A stretch of DNA of 64,000 nt. It comes from Iris pallida (lineage: Eukaryota > Streptophyta > Magnoliopsida > Asparagales > Iridaceae). The translations under genes and the position numbers were made by a program. Below, in pieces: positions 9,847 through 22,140 of the stretch (its first letter is position 1; every line of letters begins with the position of its first letter). The notes beneath the pieces were generated by a model that saw only the letters and a list, made by a program, of their open reading frames with translations, did not search any database and had not been told where the DNA came from. The stretch lies in contig JANAVB010006998.1 of NCBI GenBank assembly GCA_029216955.1, positions 3,621,451 through 3,685,450 on the forward strand, given 5' to 3'.

Positions 9847-10184
9847 GAAATTTCGTCCTCGAAATTTAAGGACAGGTAGGACAGGATTCCCACAATTCAA
9901 TTAGACACGAGTATGGTGGTTCAATTCAGGTTCAAACAATAAGAATTTTTAAAGGTAATCATGGATGAGACAATTTAGGACAAATAAAATATAAAGCGAA
10001 CCAAAGTGTATGAGGTTGATCAACCATCATTGCACCGGTTCTGATTAGACATATATTAATGGGCCTCCAATAAGATAATGTCATGATCAAGCTTGAAAAA
10101 GGAATAGCTCGCAAAACTAGGCTAACAAGCATAATGTCAAATTTGAAAATGAAACAGATGAGTATGGAAAGAAATAGGAATAAT

Positions 10185-11940
10185 GATTCAACTTTGCCTG
10201 ATCTTCATCTCACCTCTGACTATGCTTGTTACTGGTTTCTCTGACACTGCCTTCTTCTACAAATTCTAGTGGTTGACAACTGTTGTCTGCCCAGTGCTTC
10301 TGTCTATCATAGCTTGTCTCTGATCATCTTCACTTCCTCTGCTGCGCCAGTTACTCTCTCTGGATCTAACAGTATTCTTTCTTCTACATCGTCCTATGCA
10401 AGTTATGTACGAAACTACATCCAAACTTCAATGATGTTGTACTGATGCTAACTGGGTATTTATTGTAAGAAAACTCTACCAAAGATAATTGATCTTTCCA
10501 AGATCCTCCAGATTCCAGGAGGCAAGATTCTTCAGCATGTCTTCAAACGTCTAGATTGACTTCTTTGATTGTCTGTCAGTTGGAACTTCATGAATCCGGT
10601 AGATGTGTCTCTTGCATATTGCCGCCAACCTCTTCGTGAAAAGCAACTTCATAATGAACTGACTTGGTCAGTCAGTCCCAAAATCCAATTGGTGATCTTC
10701 CCTCCTTAGGAACAAAGTAATCCTAACACAAAATCCATTTATGTGTTCCATCGTTGGCAATTGAGAAACTCCCAAATGTTCCTGCCAACACTGATCTCTA
10801 AGTTTACAAGTGCCTGTCTTGAAACTGCGTCTTCTTGACTTTGTTCTTCAGACTCGAGCTCACTTGCAGCTTTATTGACACTGAATCAGCATCTAGTTCC
10901 ATCCTTCTATCTTCAGACAGTATGCTCTCCAGCCCAACTTCCTGATGTCTAGGTGCCGCTTCTTGGTCAAACCATCGATATCAGCTTCATCGTCTTCGTT
11001 TACCCAATATTCCGCTCTTTAACAAGTTCCGAATTATGTGTGGGATAGTTCTTCTCATGAGTCCGTAATTGCCTAGATATGTAGACAATTATTTTCCATG
11101 TTGTTGAAGAATACAATCCAGTCTTTTTCCTGAGACATCTCTGTAGATGGTGAAACCACCGGATCCTGCGGTAGCGCAAGGATTGGTAAGCTTCTTCTAC
11201 AGCTTCTTAAATGCGTCCAGACAAACTCTTCATTCTTTCGAGTCAGCTTCATCATCGACTCAGCAATCTTGGCGAATTCCTACACAGATTCCAGTAGTAT
11301 CCCATCAAGTCCAAGAAACCATTGAACTTAGATATACCTTCTCCACAGCTATCTATCTAGAGTCTATCAAATTTTCTTCTCTTGTGACATTATGGCAAAA
11401 ACCACATTGTCTAAGAAAATTCATGTCTTGATAGCTTACCAAAAACTTCTTCAAAGTTCCTAGAAATTTCTCAGATGCTCTTCATGTTCTTCTTCAGTCC
11501 TTGAGTATATCAGATTTTTGTTATCTAAAGAAAAGACAACAAACTGATTCAATTACTCATAAAAAGACTCTGTTCATGAGATTCATGAACACAACATGAG
11601 TATTCATCATTCCAAGAGACATGATCCAAAAATTCAACTACCAGTATTTGGTGTTGAATGTCGTCTTGAGAATGTACTCCTTCATGATCTTAATCTGATG
11701 GTAGTCAGTTCTTAAGTTAATCTCCGAAAACCCTTAAGTTCACTCAACTTGGATAGATCATCAGTCGAGAAAAAGTAATTCTTCAGTGCCCTGATAGTCT
11801 ACTCTCATCCATATTGTTTTATCCTGATGCTTCTTAGAGTGAAGCTCCGTCTTATATGAAACCCAACACCTTTAGTCCATTGATCTAATCCTTCATTTCC
11901 TTGGCTTCCTTCAGGTCGATTTTATAGTATCACTTAGTCA
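10185..11940 (-). pseudogene. pol: pol remnants (RT, RNase H, integrase) of element X
   Basis: On the minus strand, decayed frames give in order: an RT piece (INLRTDYHQIKIM, near 11690), the end of the finger-palm region (MNLMNRVF), a YSK-EEEHEEHL-like piece, RNase H (MMKLTRKNEEFVWTHLRSC at 11255 and EKNYPTHNSEL near 11030), and integrase parts (MDFVLGL near 10735, MIRDKL near 10320). These are the positions expected for a chromovirus polyprotein. The RT catalytic box is not intact, and stops occur every few tens of codons. No frame could make an enzyme. Confidence 0.82.
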
Positions 11941-12145
11941 TAGGAGGAGCTAGGTACTAGGTTAATGGAATATTTCTATGCATAGGGTAATCCAGAAACT
12001 ATTAGGGAAAACTTCTATCATGAAGATGTAACTAAGATTTTTATTCATATAAGAGAATTACAACAAAACTCTCATAATTGATCTAGGGACATCTTGTTAC
12101 AGCTTCTTAATAATAATACTACTCAGCAGTCCTAAGTACTATTCT

Positions 12146-12728
12146 TCATGGTTCTGGTTCTTGCTTGGGCATCTCCATTTCTTCCTCTTCTATGATCCTT
12201 GATTCTGCTTCATCCCTTCCTACGGTCTGTTGGATAGAGTCCTGAGGTTGTGGCATAATAGACGCTCCGATACGATGATAATAGAGGCAGTCCTTAACTT
12301 GATGTTCAGCAGATCCACACACCAAACATTGCCTTAATCTCTTGCGACAAATGTTGGCTTGGTGACCAGGTCTCTTACAGTAGGCACAAGCCAAAAGCTT
12401 CTTGCAATATGGTTGTCGGACAGGGCCCAAATATCTTCTATTCTCATGGGTATCCCTCCTAGCGAGGTTCCGCTCCAACTTGGTTTAAAATGGCTAAGGT
12501 TGCGTCGTTGATATTCTTCATGACTTCTCTCGAGATATCCATCTGTTCAGCTTGAATCTTCTGATACTCTAGGATTTCTTGAAATAGAGCAACCATCTGA
12601 GAGGTGTTCTCTGGTACTGGTGAAGCAACATGAGTGGGTACTTCCTCAAGAAAAGTAACCCAGTTAGAGGAGAGTAGGATTTGCCAGTGTGGGGAAAACT
12701 TCACTGGATGATTGGTGAGGATGATCAA
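12146..12728 (-). pseudogene. gag: gag remnant with two zinc knuckles, element X
   Basis: Two overlapping frames are seen. The upstream one (12728-12459) has a helical segment (LEYQKIQAEQMDISREVM). The downstream one (12478-12146) has two CX2CX4HX4C knuckles, CAYCKRPGHQANIC and CLVCGSAEHQVKDC, both with all metal ligands intact. Paired knuckles of this type are usual in Tekay/Del gag. The main capsid domain between them is largely lost, so the protein is truncated. The gag role is RNA packaging. Confidence 0.85.
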
Positions 12729-12976
12729 TCAGCTGGTTGGGTGAAAAGCTCTGACTTGACTGAAGAGGCGGGGTTCGATCCGGAGATGATACCACATCGC
12801 CAGCAGAGTTGGTTTTGTCAGTGGTCATTCTCTGGAAGGTTTAGGATGCAAGCATAAGCAAGGTAACCTACCAGTCTATAAAAATATTTATCATATATAA
12901 ATCGGTCCTATGTTGTGCAATTTTGATGTTCTAGTGTTCCTAATTGTTTCTAGTTTTCCTAAATTGTTGATTTAGT

Positions 12977-12995
12977 TGACCTGCATGGGCCACCA
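12977..12995 (-). promoter_or_regulatory. Probable primer binding site of element X, unusual sequence
   Basis: On the minus strand, just after the LTR end, the sequence is TGGTGGCCCATGCAGGT. Ty3/gypsy elements of this type usually have a tRNA-iMet site (TGGTATCAGAGC). Element C has nearly the same sequence at 58027-58043, so it is conserved and not random decay. The tRNA is not identified. Confidence 0.5.
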
Positions 12996-13003
12996 CTAAA
13001 ACA

Positions 13004-16000
13004 TGTCACGACCCGATCCCAATTTCTTGGGTCGACTCGGATCATGCCCAGCCTGCACCGTTGTTGAGACGGCGGCAGTAAGCTGTATTCCATATGCAGG
13101 TACAATCAACATTTGAAATTTTTAATTGCCACAACATTTAATTTAACGATAAAATAAACTTGTTCATTACAAAAGAGTTCACCACTTTTAAAATACATTA
13201 ATTTAAATAAAAACAACAAATCTCCATCTAAGCAGAAGTATCATCATCAACATCAGGAACCTCCTCTGGAAGCATAGCAGGATACAGCTCTGGGTGTAAT
13301 AGCTACTAATCTGTAGCTCTGAGTCATCAATAGGACCTATTGGGTGTGGGGAATCCAGTCAGGAAAGGAGCAAGTACAATTATGAAAATAACAATTTGCA
13401 TAATGAATAGAAAATTGAAATATTAAAATAACTTTGGAAACAATGATTTTCAACTATAAAACAATTGTGATTTGAGTATGCAGTATCTATGACCGGTTTA
13501 GGATGATTCACTTGTATCCTATTGATACGGTCCGGCCTAACCCCGTGTGAAGAGGGGTAAGCTCGCACATTCATTTACTATTGGGCTTTGATCATAGATA
13601 ACTACACTACTCCCCATTATCCCGATGCAATGATTCAATGTGTTACTCTAGGAGAGTACGTGTAACAATTGTGTATTTAATATGCAATATTCTAATATTA
13701 ATTAAACTGAAATTAACACAACCATACTTGCCTTGAATTTCAATTGGTCGAGATTTGTACTTCGGGATTCGAAAGGTCACGTTCTTCCTTGAAATCCTAC
13801 ATTCCGGGAACTTTATCTCAGAAATACAAATACCAGAAAAATCTAGTTGCAATCTCTATTTGTCTTTCCTAGTCTATTTTAGTTATTAGCTAACTAACAC
13901 AACATCACAACGTTTACTAATGTTTGAATTTAGAAATTCAATTTATTTAGGTTTTTCGGGAAAACTTGTAATTTTCAATTTAATATAAAACTTGGTATTT
14001 TATTAACTTATTGGGAAAAAGATTGGTGTTTTATAATAACTAATAAAAATATAATTTCTTTTCTTAAAATGAGAAAATCGTGAATTATTAATTAATAATT
14101 AATAATATTATTGATTAATCCTACTCGTTTACTCAATCCCAGAATTCACAAATCTAATGTTCCTACTGATTACAACTTTGCAGAAAATAAATAGGCTTAT
14201 GCCCTTACAAATTAATACATGAATTTAAATAAGAGAAAATGGGTTAGTCCTTTTAAATCACCTAAAAATTAAATAATAAAATTTTAACTAAATTTGTAAA
14301 TTATTAATGTCTCAGAACTGGTCCAATCTTCAATACAGCTACTCTGCCTCAACGTCCGGACGAACCGGTGCGTTTGCATTTCGCTGGGGCCCATTGACCA
14401 ATATGGTCGTCGCCCAAAAATATAAAAAAAATAATATCCGAAAATCCTTTGAAAATCATTTTTATAATTTTCTAAAAATTTCGGCAGCACTCCCTCTGTT
14501 TTCGGTCAACCCAAAAACTGGGAAATGCTTCCGATATACCTGCAAAATAATTTCCAAAACTCGAAATTCATATAATATCCATAGAACATATTTTTCCAAA
14601 GCCAACACACAGCATTTCCGAAATGATAACGAAATTCCCGAAACCCGAAACCATTCCGATTTAACTTCCCAAAAGAATTCAATTCCAGCATATTAACCGA
14701 AAATTCCCAACAGAACCCAAAAGCAATAACAGAACATTATCCAATCTCATTCACAGAGCTTAAGAGCAAAAATTTGAATCTCCAATCATTTCCATTAATT
14801 CTCGAAAACCCGAGAATACAGAAAACAGAGATCTCTTCTTAAAAAGTTCTCAAAAATCCGAGAAAAACTACAGAACCCAGTTCTGTCCTAATAATTCTAT
14901 TTAATCACAGAAAACAAACCACAGCAATCATTTCCGAGATTTTCGGAAAAGCCGAAATAGCAACGTAACTATTACGTTGTCGAAAACCGAAATCCCGAAG
15001 GATTCGGGGACCAGAGAATTCATCATCGACAGAAAGGAAAATAGAGTTCCAGAAATTATACCCAAAACCGAAGTCGAAGGAAATCCCGAATTTGGGTCGC
15101 GGAACCGAACGGCAAACGGACAGTGCTGGACATGGACAGGGCGAGCAAAGGGTCGACGGACGAAGGCCACGCGGGGTGCCGACGGTGGACGCGCGGTCGC
15201 CGTCGGGCGCGGGCGCGGTGACGCGGGGCCGCGCGGGTCGACGGGAGCGCCGAGAAGCGGCTCGGTCGCGCTGGAAAGGGGCGTCGGCCTCGGGAAAACT
15301 CGGCCAGTGGTTCGCCGGGGAGGATCGAGAAGGGGATCGCCGGAAATATTGATTTGGAAAGGATGAAGAAGATGGTGGTGTGGAAAAAAATGATGGGGAA
15401 AAGCCCCTTTTATAGGAAATAGGTAGTGAAGGTTACCATTTAAGAAGATGGAGTGCCATCCTGGCTTGATGGTCGGCCGGTTATGGAAGGCGAGGGGGTC
15501 GACGGGTGGGGAAGAAGAAGAAAACTTCTTCGGTTCACAAAGGCCACTCACAGCACCCAACACTAAAGAAGAATGAAAAGGCTATTGAATGTTTTCTTCA
15601 TCAGACACTTAATATATGTCATTCAATACCAAGAGTAAGTATAGGCTTAATGGGTTGAGACATACGAATGGGTTTGAAACCCATTCAAGATTTATAGGTT
15701 AGCCTATAATTGGCTTGGGTTAGGTCCAATTGGACTTAGAAAAATAATAGTTTGGGCCAGGATTGAAACTAATGGCCAAAGCAATGGGTTTCAATAAAAT
15801 TTAAAGGCTTTGGGCTAGGAAAATTTTAGACAACTAAAAATATTTTTAAAGGAAATATTATTTAGAAAATTTTTGTACAATTTATAAAATATTTTATGTT
15901 CAATTTGGGTTCAAGTCCGGGCTGACATGCCAAAAATCCAAGTTTAACTATTTGGAAAATAATTTACTCTTAAATAAATATTATTAACATCTAACATTAT

Positions 16001-16081
16001 TCTAAAGAAAATTTATTGCTAACAAAATTTTATTTAGCAAATAAAAAAAATTAGAAGTAAACTAAAAATACGGGTTTCACA
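13004..16081 (-). repeat. LTR of element X, full length
   Basis: This 3.08-kb LTR starts TGTGAAACCCG (16081) and ends GGTCGTGACA (13004) on the minus strand. It acts as the 5' LTR for the internal region on its left and as the 3' LTR for the integrase fragment on its right. Its open frames (for example 15563-14928) are GC-rich chance frames without domains. A GC-rich tract at 15100-15300 surrounds the likely transcript start region. Confidence 0.85.
15404..15417 (-). promoter_or_regulatory. TATA box of LTR X
   Basis: The minus strand reads TCCTATAAAAGGGG, a strong plant TATA context. It is conserved in the partial 3' LTR at 9184-9197. Confidence 0.65.
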
Positions 16082-16854
16082 ACCTTCCCTCCTTAGAAAA
16101 TTTCGTCCTCGAAATTTAAGGACAGGTAGGACAGGATTCCCACAATTCAATTAGACACGAGTATGGTGTTCAATTCAGGTTCAAACAATAAGAATTTTTA
16201 AAGGTAATCATGGATGAGACAATTTAGGGACAAAATAAAATATAAAGCGAACCAAAGTGTATGAGGTTGATCAGACCATCATTGCACCGGTTCTGATTAG
16301 ACAATTATTAATGGAGGCCTCCAATAAGATAATGTCATGATCAAGCTTGAAAAAGGAATAGCTCGCAAAACTAGGCTACAAGCATAATGTCAAATTTGAA
16401 AATGAAACAGATGAGTATGGAAAGAAATAGGAATAATGATTCAACTTTGCCTGATCTTCATCTCACCTCTGACTATGCTTGTTACTGGTTTCTCTGACAC
16501 TGCCTTCTTCTACAAATTCCAGTGGTTGACAACTGTTGTCTGCCCAGTGCTTCTGTCTATCATAGCTTGTCTCTGATCATCTTCACTTCCTCTGCTGCGC
16601 CAGTTACTCTCTCTGGATCTAACAGTATTCTTTCTTCTACATCGTCCTATGCAAGTTATGTACGAAAACTACATCCAACTTCAATGATGTTGTACTGATG
16701 CTAACTGGGTATTTATTGTAAGAAAACTCTACCAAGATAATTGATCTTTCCAAGATCCTCCAGATTCCAGGAGGCAAGATTCTTCAGCATGTCTTCAAAC
16801 GTCTAGATTGACTTCTTTGATTGTCTGTCAGTTGGAACTTCATGAATCCGGTAA
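16082..16854 (-). pseudogene. pol: Second integrase end with polypurine tract (element X family)
   Basis: The segment repeats 9833-10620: polypurine tract, 3' untranslated part and the end of integrase, all on the minus strand. It stops abruptly at 16854 against LTR D. Together with the shared LTR this gives a partial tandem arrangement of two element bodies around one LTR. Confidence 0.82.
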
Positions 16855-18408
16855 ATCCTGATCTACCGACACGTCGTTCGAGGATTTTTGTTTATTGAGA
16901 TTCCAACTCTCAATAGGTAAATCCTGATCTACCTTTGATTCTCCTGAATTTTCATCATTATTGTATGCATATAGGCACCCTTGATCTGCGTATGAAGTTT
17001 CGTAGGATTTTGGTTTCGTTTGATAGCGGTATTCGACACGTATCGATCTCACGTTGCACGTGTTCGGCAAAATGCCATTTAGAATTGAAAAGTGTTAATT
17101 TTTTATTATGTTTTCACAAAATCCTTCCTTATATGATTTGTAACAACTTTCGTGAAGACGGATCGGAAATCGATACGATTTCGGCATCCGAACGGACACA
17201 CCGTGCACGAGATCCCGTGCATAGTCCCGAGCACGCCCTCCTGTCTGTGCATCACAACTTGACGCACAGAGCTCTGTCTTGTGTGAAATTTTACGAACAC
17301 GTAGGGGCAACCTCTGCCCACTCGCCCGTAAAATTTTACGACGTTTTGTTGAGCGAACGCGGAGTTATTCGTCGTGCACTGTTCAGCCATTCTGTGCGCC
17401 CGGCTGAAATTCGGGACTGAAACGCTCTTCGTACGCGCACACAACGCGACAAGGGACCATTCCAGGAGTTCGGACACATAGCCCAATACCTAGTCTACCC
17501 AAGGGCTCGACCCTGAGTCACGAAGTGGCCCCACGCGCGAGCCACGAGCGGCGAACCGCCCACGAGCACGCACCGCGCTCGTGCGCAGAGGCCGCACGCT
17601 GTGCGTGGGCCATTGTGTAGCGTCGCTATGACTTCATGTCTTGTCGACGTGTCCTAGACCTACCCCGTGACCCTACCTACTTCTTGTTGTGCGTATGACG
17701 CACATCGAGCGAGAACGCTATCTTCAACACGTAGAATCAATTTTCTGATACGCACTCTACGAACACGATACGGACACGGTTTCGACTCTGTGAGTGCCCG
17801 AGCTCGTCACGTATGTCGAGAATAACGTTTGTGTCAAGTTTCGTGATTTATTGTGGAGTATTTTGTGATTTGGGTTGATTTATCAAAAATGGGTTTTTCG
17901 GCTTTCAAAAATTGAATAGAAAAGGTATATTTTGATTTCTTACTTACTTTTTAACTTCAATTTCTGAGTTTTTGGTTCGTTCATGAGGGTTTGGGACTGT
18001 AGGAATGAGTCGTTGGTTTATTTCCTTTTTATTTATCTATTATGGTTATAAATGGGTGTTCTACCTATGTATAGGTATATATACATATATATTATATACT
18101 TTAAATATATCTCTATGTATATTTTGATGTTGTATGTTTTTGGTTGAGATGCTTTGTTCCAGGTCTGGGAATGCTTTTCCTTTTCAAAAACCAACCATTC
18201 CTTCTTTCCATTTGAGTATACATATTTGTATAATATAGGCCTATGTATAAGTATATATATGTAAGTTATATATATGGATATATTGTGGTTTTGAGTATAA
18301 TTTCAGTTGGAGACTGTTGATTCCAGATTTCTGGAGTTTAACAACAGTCCGTACTCCCCTCACAACTATCCTTGCATAAGTTATATATATATGTGCGTAT
18401 GTATAAGT

Positions 18409-18411
<3 letters not shown>

Positions 18412-18457
<46 letters not shown>

Positions 18458-18493
18458 GTGTGTGTGTGTGTGTGTGTGTATGTATATATATAT
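18412..18493. repeat. (TA)n-(TG)n microsatellite in LTR D
   Basis: A run of TA is followed by a run of TG and a shorter TA run. The Tyr/Ile-only or Val/Cys-only frames over it are not genes. Confidence 0.95.
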
Positions 18494-18594
18494 TATTGGT
18501 TGGGTGATATATGTATCCTTATGTGATGGTAGGTTTTGTGTGACCATAGCAGTGTTGTGACAATTTAGTTTCGTCATTTAGAGGTTGGCTTGGT

Positions 18595-18790
18595 CGAATT
18601 GGCCGACAAGTTGACCAAGTTGACAGAAGTCAACTTTGGGTCAAACTTGATCCAAATCGACTCAAACGAACTCCAAATGACTTGAAAACTTGAGTATGAC
18701 CTTGAAATAGGTAAACAGACTAGTTGACTCATAGTTGACCAGGTTTGACCATAGTTGACCAAGGTTGACTTTGACCTAGAAGGACTTAGA
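18595..18790. promoter_or_regulatory. Cluster of TTGAC (W-box-like) motifs in LTR D
   Basis: About ten TTGAC cores on both strands fall in under 200 bp, several as TTGACC or TTGACT. TTGAC(C/T) is the WRKY transcription-factor site. LTR C carries a related cluster. Whether WRKY factors bind is an inference. Confidence 0.5.
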
Positions 18791-20122
18791 AGCATGTAGA
18801 ATTGTATTGTAGACCTTTCTTATAATATGTTAGACCATGTTGTAACTTGTGATTACCTTAAACAGGTTTACATCACTCCAGTTCAGTTACACATCCTCAT
18901 CAGTAGCTCGGGATTGTCAGGCGAGTACATTCGCTGATAGTTCTTTCATTTACTTGTCAATTCTATATTTAAGTTTTAGTCAGTTTTATTTGATTCTCGG
19001 TTACAAACACGAATTGATATTTTCTGGAATTCATGTATACGACACAATTACTTTACTTGTCTAGCCTCTATTACAAGAACTACTACAAGAATCACCTACA
19101 AGCACCTTCACGTTCTGGCTAGATTTATTCTCGATTTATATGTCGTGTTATGGATTCACTCATATTTGTCGGGCGGGGAAATATTTGAGTAGACATGTAA
19201 ACATTCCTAAATACTCGAACCACTTCCCTGTGAATTATACAAGAACGATAGCCGTCCCACACCTGATCAGTATGTGATGTGCCGGATTACCCTTAGCCAT
19301 TTACATGTTGATCTCAGTATTTTAAATACACTGTGAGTATTGTCTAGAATCTTTACTAGAATCATCACAAGAACTATTACAAGAATCACCCTACTTGGAT
19401 CATTGAATGGAATCACACCTGACATATATTGTACCACTCGACTCATATCACATTATTCTAGTTCAGCTAGCTTTTATTTACAGTCTTCATTGACATGATA
19501 TTCTGTTTCACAACTTTTACTTTCCTTGTTCTTTAACTATAGTTTTACATCTTAAACTGTCTCGAATTCCCATGCTTCATCAATAAAATTGTCTATAATT
19601 GTTTTTATAGTTTTCGTCATTTACTTGGATTTACTTGATGGGATTTGTTCCTGTCCTGACTGGACCTGTTGAAAATACTACAGATGTTAGCCCTGAGGAT
19701 GTTTGCCCTACTCACTATGGATCTGGAGATAGGGATTAGCTACCTTTGGCCCCGACTCTCAGGAGTGACGGGAGACTAGTTTAGTAGACTGTTTTAGATT
19801 TCTTTACTAGATTACTGGAACTTGAATTATAATAATTTAAGAGTTGTCTTATTTTGAGTTGTTTGAGATACTATCATTTAGTAGTCTTTATGTTTTCTTT
19901 TAGTTATAGAATTCTGTGTTATCCTATCGTGCATAGACTGTGATTGAGTTATATTATTTCTGTACTTATCCTCCGTTCGGAGTTGGGATTTAAGACAAGT
20001 ACATTATATAATTGCGTGAGTTGGTTTAGATAGTGCCCTAGAACAGCGTTCTACCGTCCATTCCGTGGCGTAGGCTGGACGTTGTTATGCACTTGTACCC
20101 TTACACTGGGTGCGGGTTGACA

Positions 20123-20967
20123 CACGTGGCAGAGTCCTTCGGTTGCATATCTTTTATGACACCGGCAGGATATGCATCACGAGCCTTCGGAAGCCAAGTC
20201 TTACGAGACTTGTTTGGCTTCACTAATTTTGTGGGAGTAGAGCCGTCCCTGGAGAGCATCTCTTCGAACGCCTGCTGATCGAACTTCACGATCAACATCT
20301 TCTGAGTACTCCCCACTTTGTCGGTATCGGATTGCGTCACCACCTTCTCGTTAGAGGAAAAGGTAGTCCCCAGCAGAGTCACCATTTTTGTGGACATACA
20401 CAAAAAAGAAGAAGAAACACTATCTTTTCTTATTGGCGCAAGGCACCACAAATTGAGTATGCCTGAGAGATCCTGTGCTGAGGATCCCCGAGTACAAAAA
20501 GAATTCTGGAGAATGGAATAATGGAGATCGAGCGTTGTTCCTCTACTCCGTTGACACTCCGATTACAAAAGTGGGGAAAAACTAAGAATTGCTAACTCTC
20601 GGCTCACTGGCAAGAAGTGCAGCAATTTGGCTCTTGAAAATGCTCTCCGTTCTGTGCTTTGAAGAGGTATGAGACCCCTTTTTATAGTTGTTTTCGTGCT
20701 GGAATGTTGTTATGCGCCCACTTGAAAAAACATACTAATTTTCATGTGGGCACATAGTCCTGCTTTGGGCACATAGAGTGTAGGCACATGCAGACTGCGT
20801 GATCGTGGGTTGATCGTGGGGTTAACGTGGCATTATGCTCCGGTGCATTACTGCTCGTGGAGATGACATGGCTGTATACTTCGGTGCACGATTTATCGTG
20901 GGTTTGACCGAGTCGGCGACTGTTCTGACTTGGGCATAGCCCAAACAGGGCTATGCCCCCTTCTACA
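20123..20967 (-). mobile_element. Tat-lineage LTR with PBS and leader, fragment (Tat-2)
   Basis: On the minus strand an LTR of 579 bp runs from 20967 (TGTAGAAGG) to 20389 (TGTCCACA). It is followed by a PBS at 20384-20366 and about 240 bp of leader including the start of the 5' ORF. It is homologous to 36540-37519 but lacks the GGGCGCATGGAG minisatellite found there. It is cut at 20122/20123 by the end of LTR D. A TATA box lies at 20678-20686. Confidence 0.88.
20366..20384 (-). promoter_or_regulatory. Primer binding site of Tat-2
   Basis: The minus strand reads TGGTGACTCTGCTGGGGAC. The full element at 36763-36781 has TGGCGACTCTGCTGGGGAC, the form usual in Tat/Ogre elements, so one C-to-T change is present here. 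Confidence 0.8.
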
Positions 20968-21652
20968 CTCGTAAGATATCTTCTTTCTTTTGTCTCTTTG
21001 AAGGGATTCATGAAAGGAAAATCTTAGCTATGTATTTTTTTGTTTTTTTTTCCATATGTAAATTACTTCTGTTGAAAAATAATGTTTTAGTTTTTAAAAG
21101 AACTTATACATGACGTCGTAGTCTGTTTTACGAAAAAACTTTAACTCATTTTCATTTGTAGTATGATATAACAACATTGTCTGGTATTTTATGTAATCCT
21201 TGCAGTGACCCTGAAGGATAGATTTGACCTAGAGTATGGTCTAGATAATCCAAGAGAGAAAAGTAAGGCTCGTCTGAAAAGTTGAGGATACTAGGCTAAA
21301 TTTCATATCTCCAATGGTTGGGTAAAAAAGAGTATTTTAGGGGAAAACGATATAATACATAAATCTATCTAGGGAGAGTACTGAGTAGGACTTATATACA
21401 ACTATAAGAAATCTCCCCAATTGAGACAATAATTTTTCTGCAGCCCTTTCTTTTCCAGTCTAGTTTGGAGAAATTATTGATTAAGTCATACTCTAAAAGA
21501 TTTCTTACACCGATTAGGTCACGAAGAAGTGAATTTTTTTAAAATCTTAGAAATAAGAAAATAAAAATGAATAAAAATATTGGTTCTATAACTTCTGGAA
21601 AAAAAGCCCCAAGAAAAGTCACTTTATTTAGATTTCTAACCCAAAAACCACA
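20968..21652. other. AT-rich spacer and possible viral leader
   Basis: I see no coding domain. The right half (from about 21190) may be the leader or intergenic part of the pararetrovirus, because the reading frame that follows begins at about 21653. No tRNA-Met primer site of the virus could be recognised. Confidence 0.35.
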
Positions 21653-22140
21653 ATGAGTAAAGGTAGATCATTAGTAAGTGTAGGATCTACCAGTAGAAGT
21701 AGACCAATATTTGATATATTTTAAGAAATAACAGAAATACTCAAGACCTCTAGTTAGAAGAATTAATAAATCCAGAACATGATTATGATAGATTCCAAAG
21801 AGAATGATTAAATATTTTAAATCCTAGAACCCTATATCAAACAAAAAGATTTGAACCTGGAACATAATTTTTTAAACAATAAGAGAACGGATATAAGTTG
21901 TTTAGGCAATCATAGTACTAATTTACCCTTACTAAGTAAAGAAGGAAGTAATGAATTAAAAAATTCTAGTTATAAGCTTATGTATCTAGGATTAATAGTC
22001 ATAGGAATAAAGGGGTTAATGAGAAAAAATTATGACGTAAAACTCTGGTACTATATATTACAAAAGATGAATGACATAGGAAACGGGATGTTAGCTAGTA
22101 TAGAAGTAGATATGAATTCAAATATTTTACTGTAGTCCAG
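21653..22140 (+). pseudogene. Endogenous caulimovirid movement-protein remnant
   Basis: A probable start codon at 21653 opens a broken frame. It continues, after several stops, into an open stretch at 21851-22135 (94 residues). That stretch contains MYLGLIVIGIKGLMRKNY, which matches the conserved core of the Caulimoviridae movement protein of the 30K superfamily. These proteins let virions pass between plant cells through plasmodesmata. Similarity continues weakly past the stop at 22135, in shifted frames. The unit is dead. It lies upstream of the capsid remnant in the order expected for caulimovirids with a fused first ORF. It is not duplicated in copy A, which starts further downstream. Confidence 0.7.

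Larger units (their letters stand above)
9001..16081 (-). mobile_element. Element X, decayed Tekay/Del-like Ty3/gypsy retrotransposon
   Basis: Read on the minus strand, the order is LTR (16081-13004), PBS (about 12995), gag (12728-12146), protease to integrase remnants (11940-10185), polypurine tract (9846-9833) and the start of the 3' LTR (9832 down to the gap). Motif order, gag with two zinc knuckles, and the GAGGACGAAATTT sequence before the polypurine tract all fit chromovirus-type Tekay/Del elements. All frames are heavily broken. Confidence 0.85.
16855..20122 (+). repeat. LTR D, plus-strand Ty3/gypsy LTR, probably truncated at its 5' end
   Basis: The 3' end (GCGTAGGCTGGACG ... CACTGGGTGCGGGTTGACA) is homologous to the end of LTR C read on the opposite strand (43834 and 58050). 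An internal piece (GTTGACTTTGACCTAGAAGG) also matches LTR C. The upstream GGATCGGAAATCGATACG block is of a type common in plant gypsy LTRs. No matching internal region or partner LTR lies beside it, so it is a solo or truncated LTR. Open frames inside (for example 16935-17420) have no domain. Confidence 0.7.

Noticed and set aside
14928..15563. 211-codon minus-strand frame and overlapping plus-strand frames
   Set aside because: They lie wholly inside LTR X in a GC-rich tract, have no domain, and are shifted in the partial copy at 9001-9300.
18307..18577. Small open frames over a TA/TG microsatellite
   Set aside because: They are simple-sequence frames inside an LTR.
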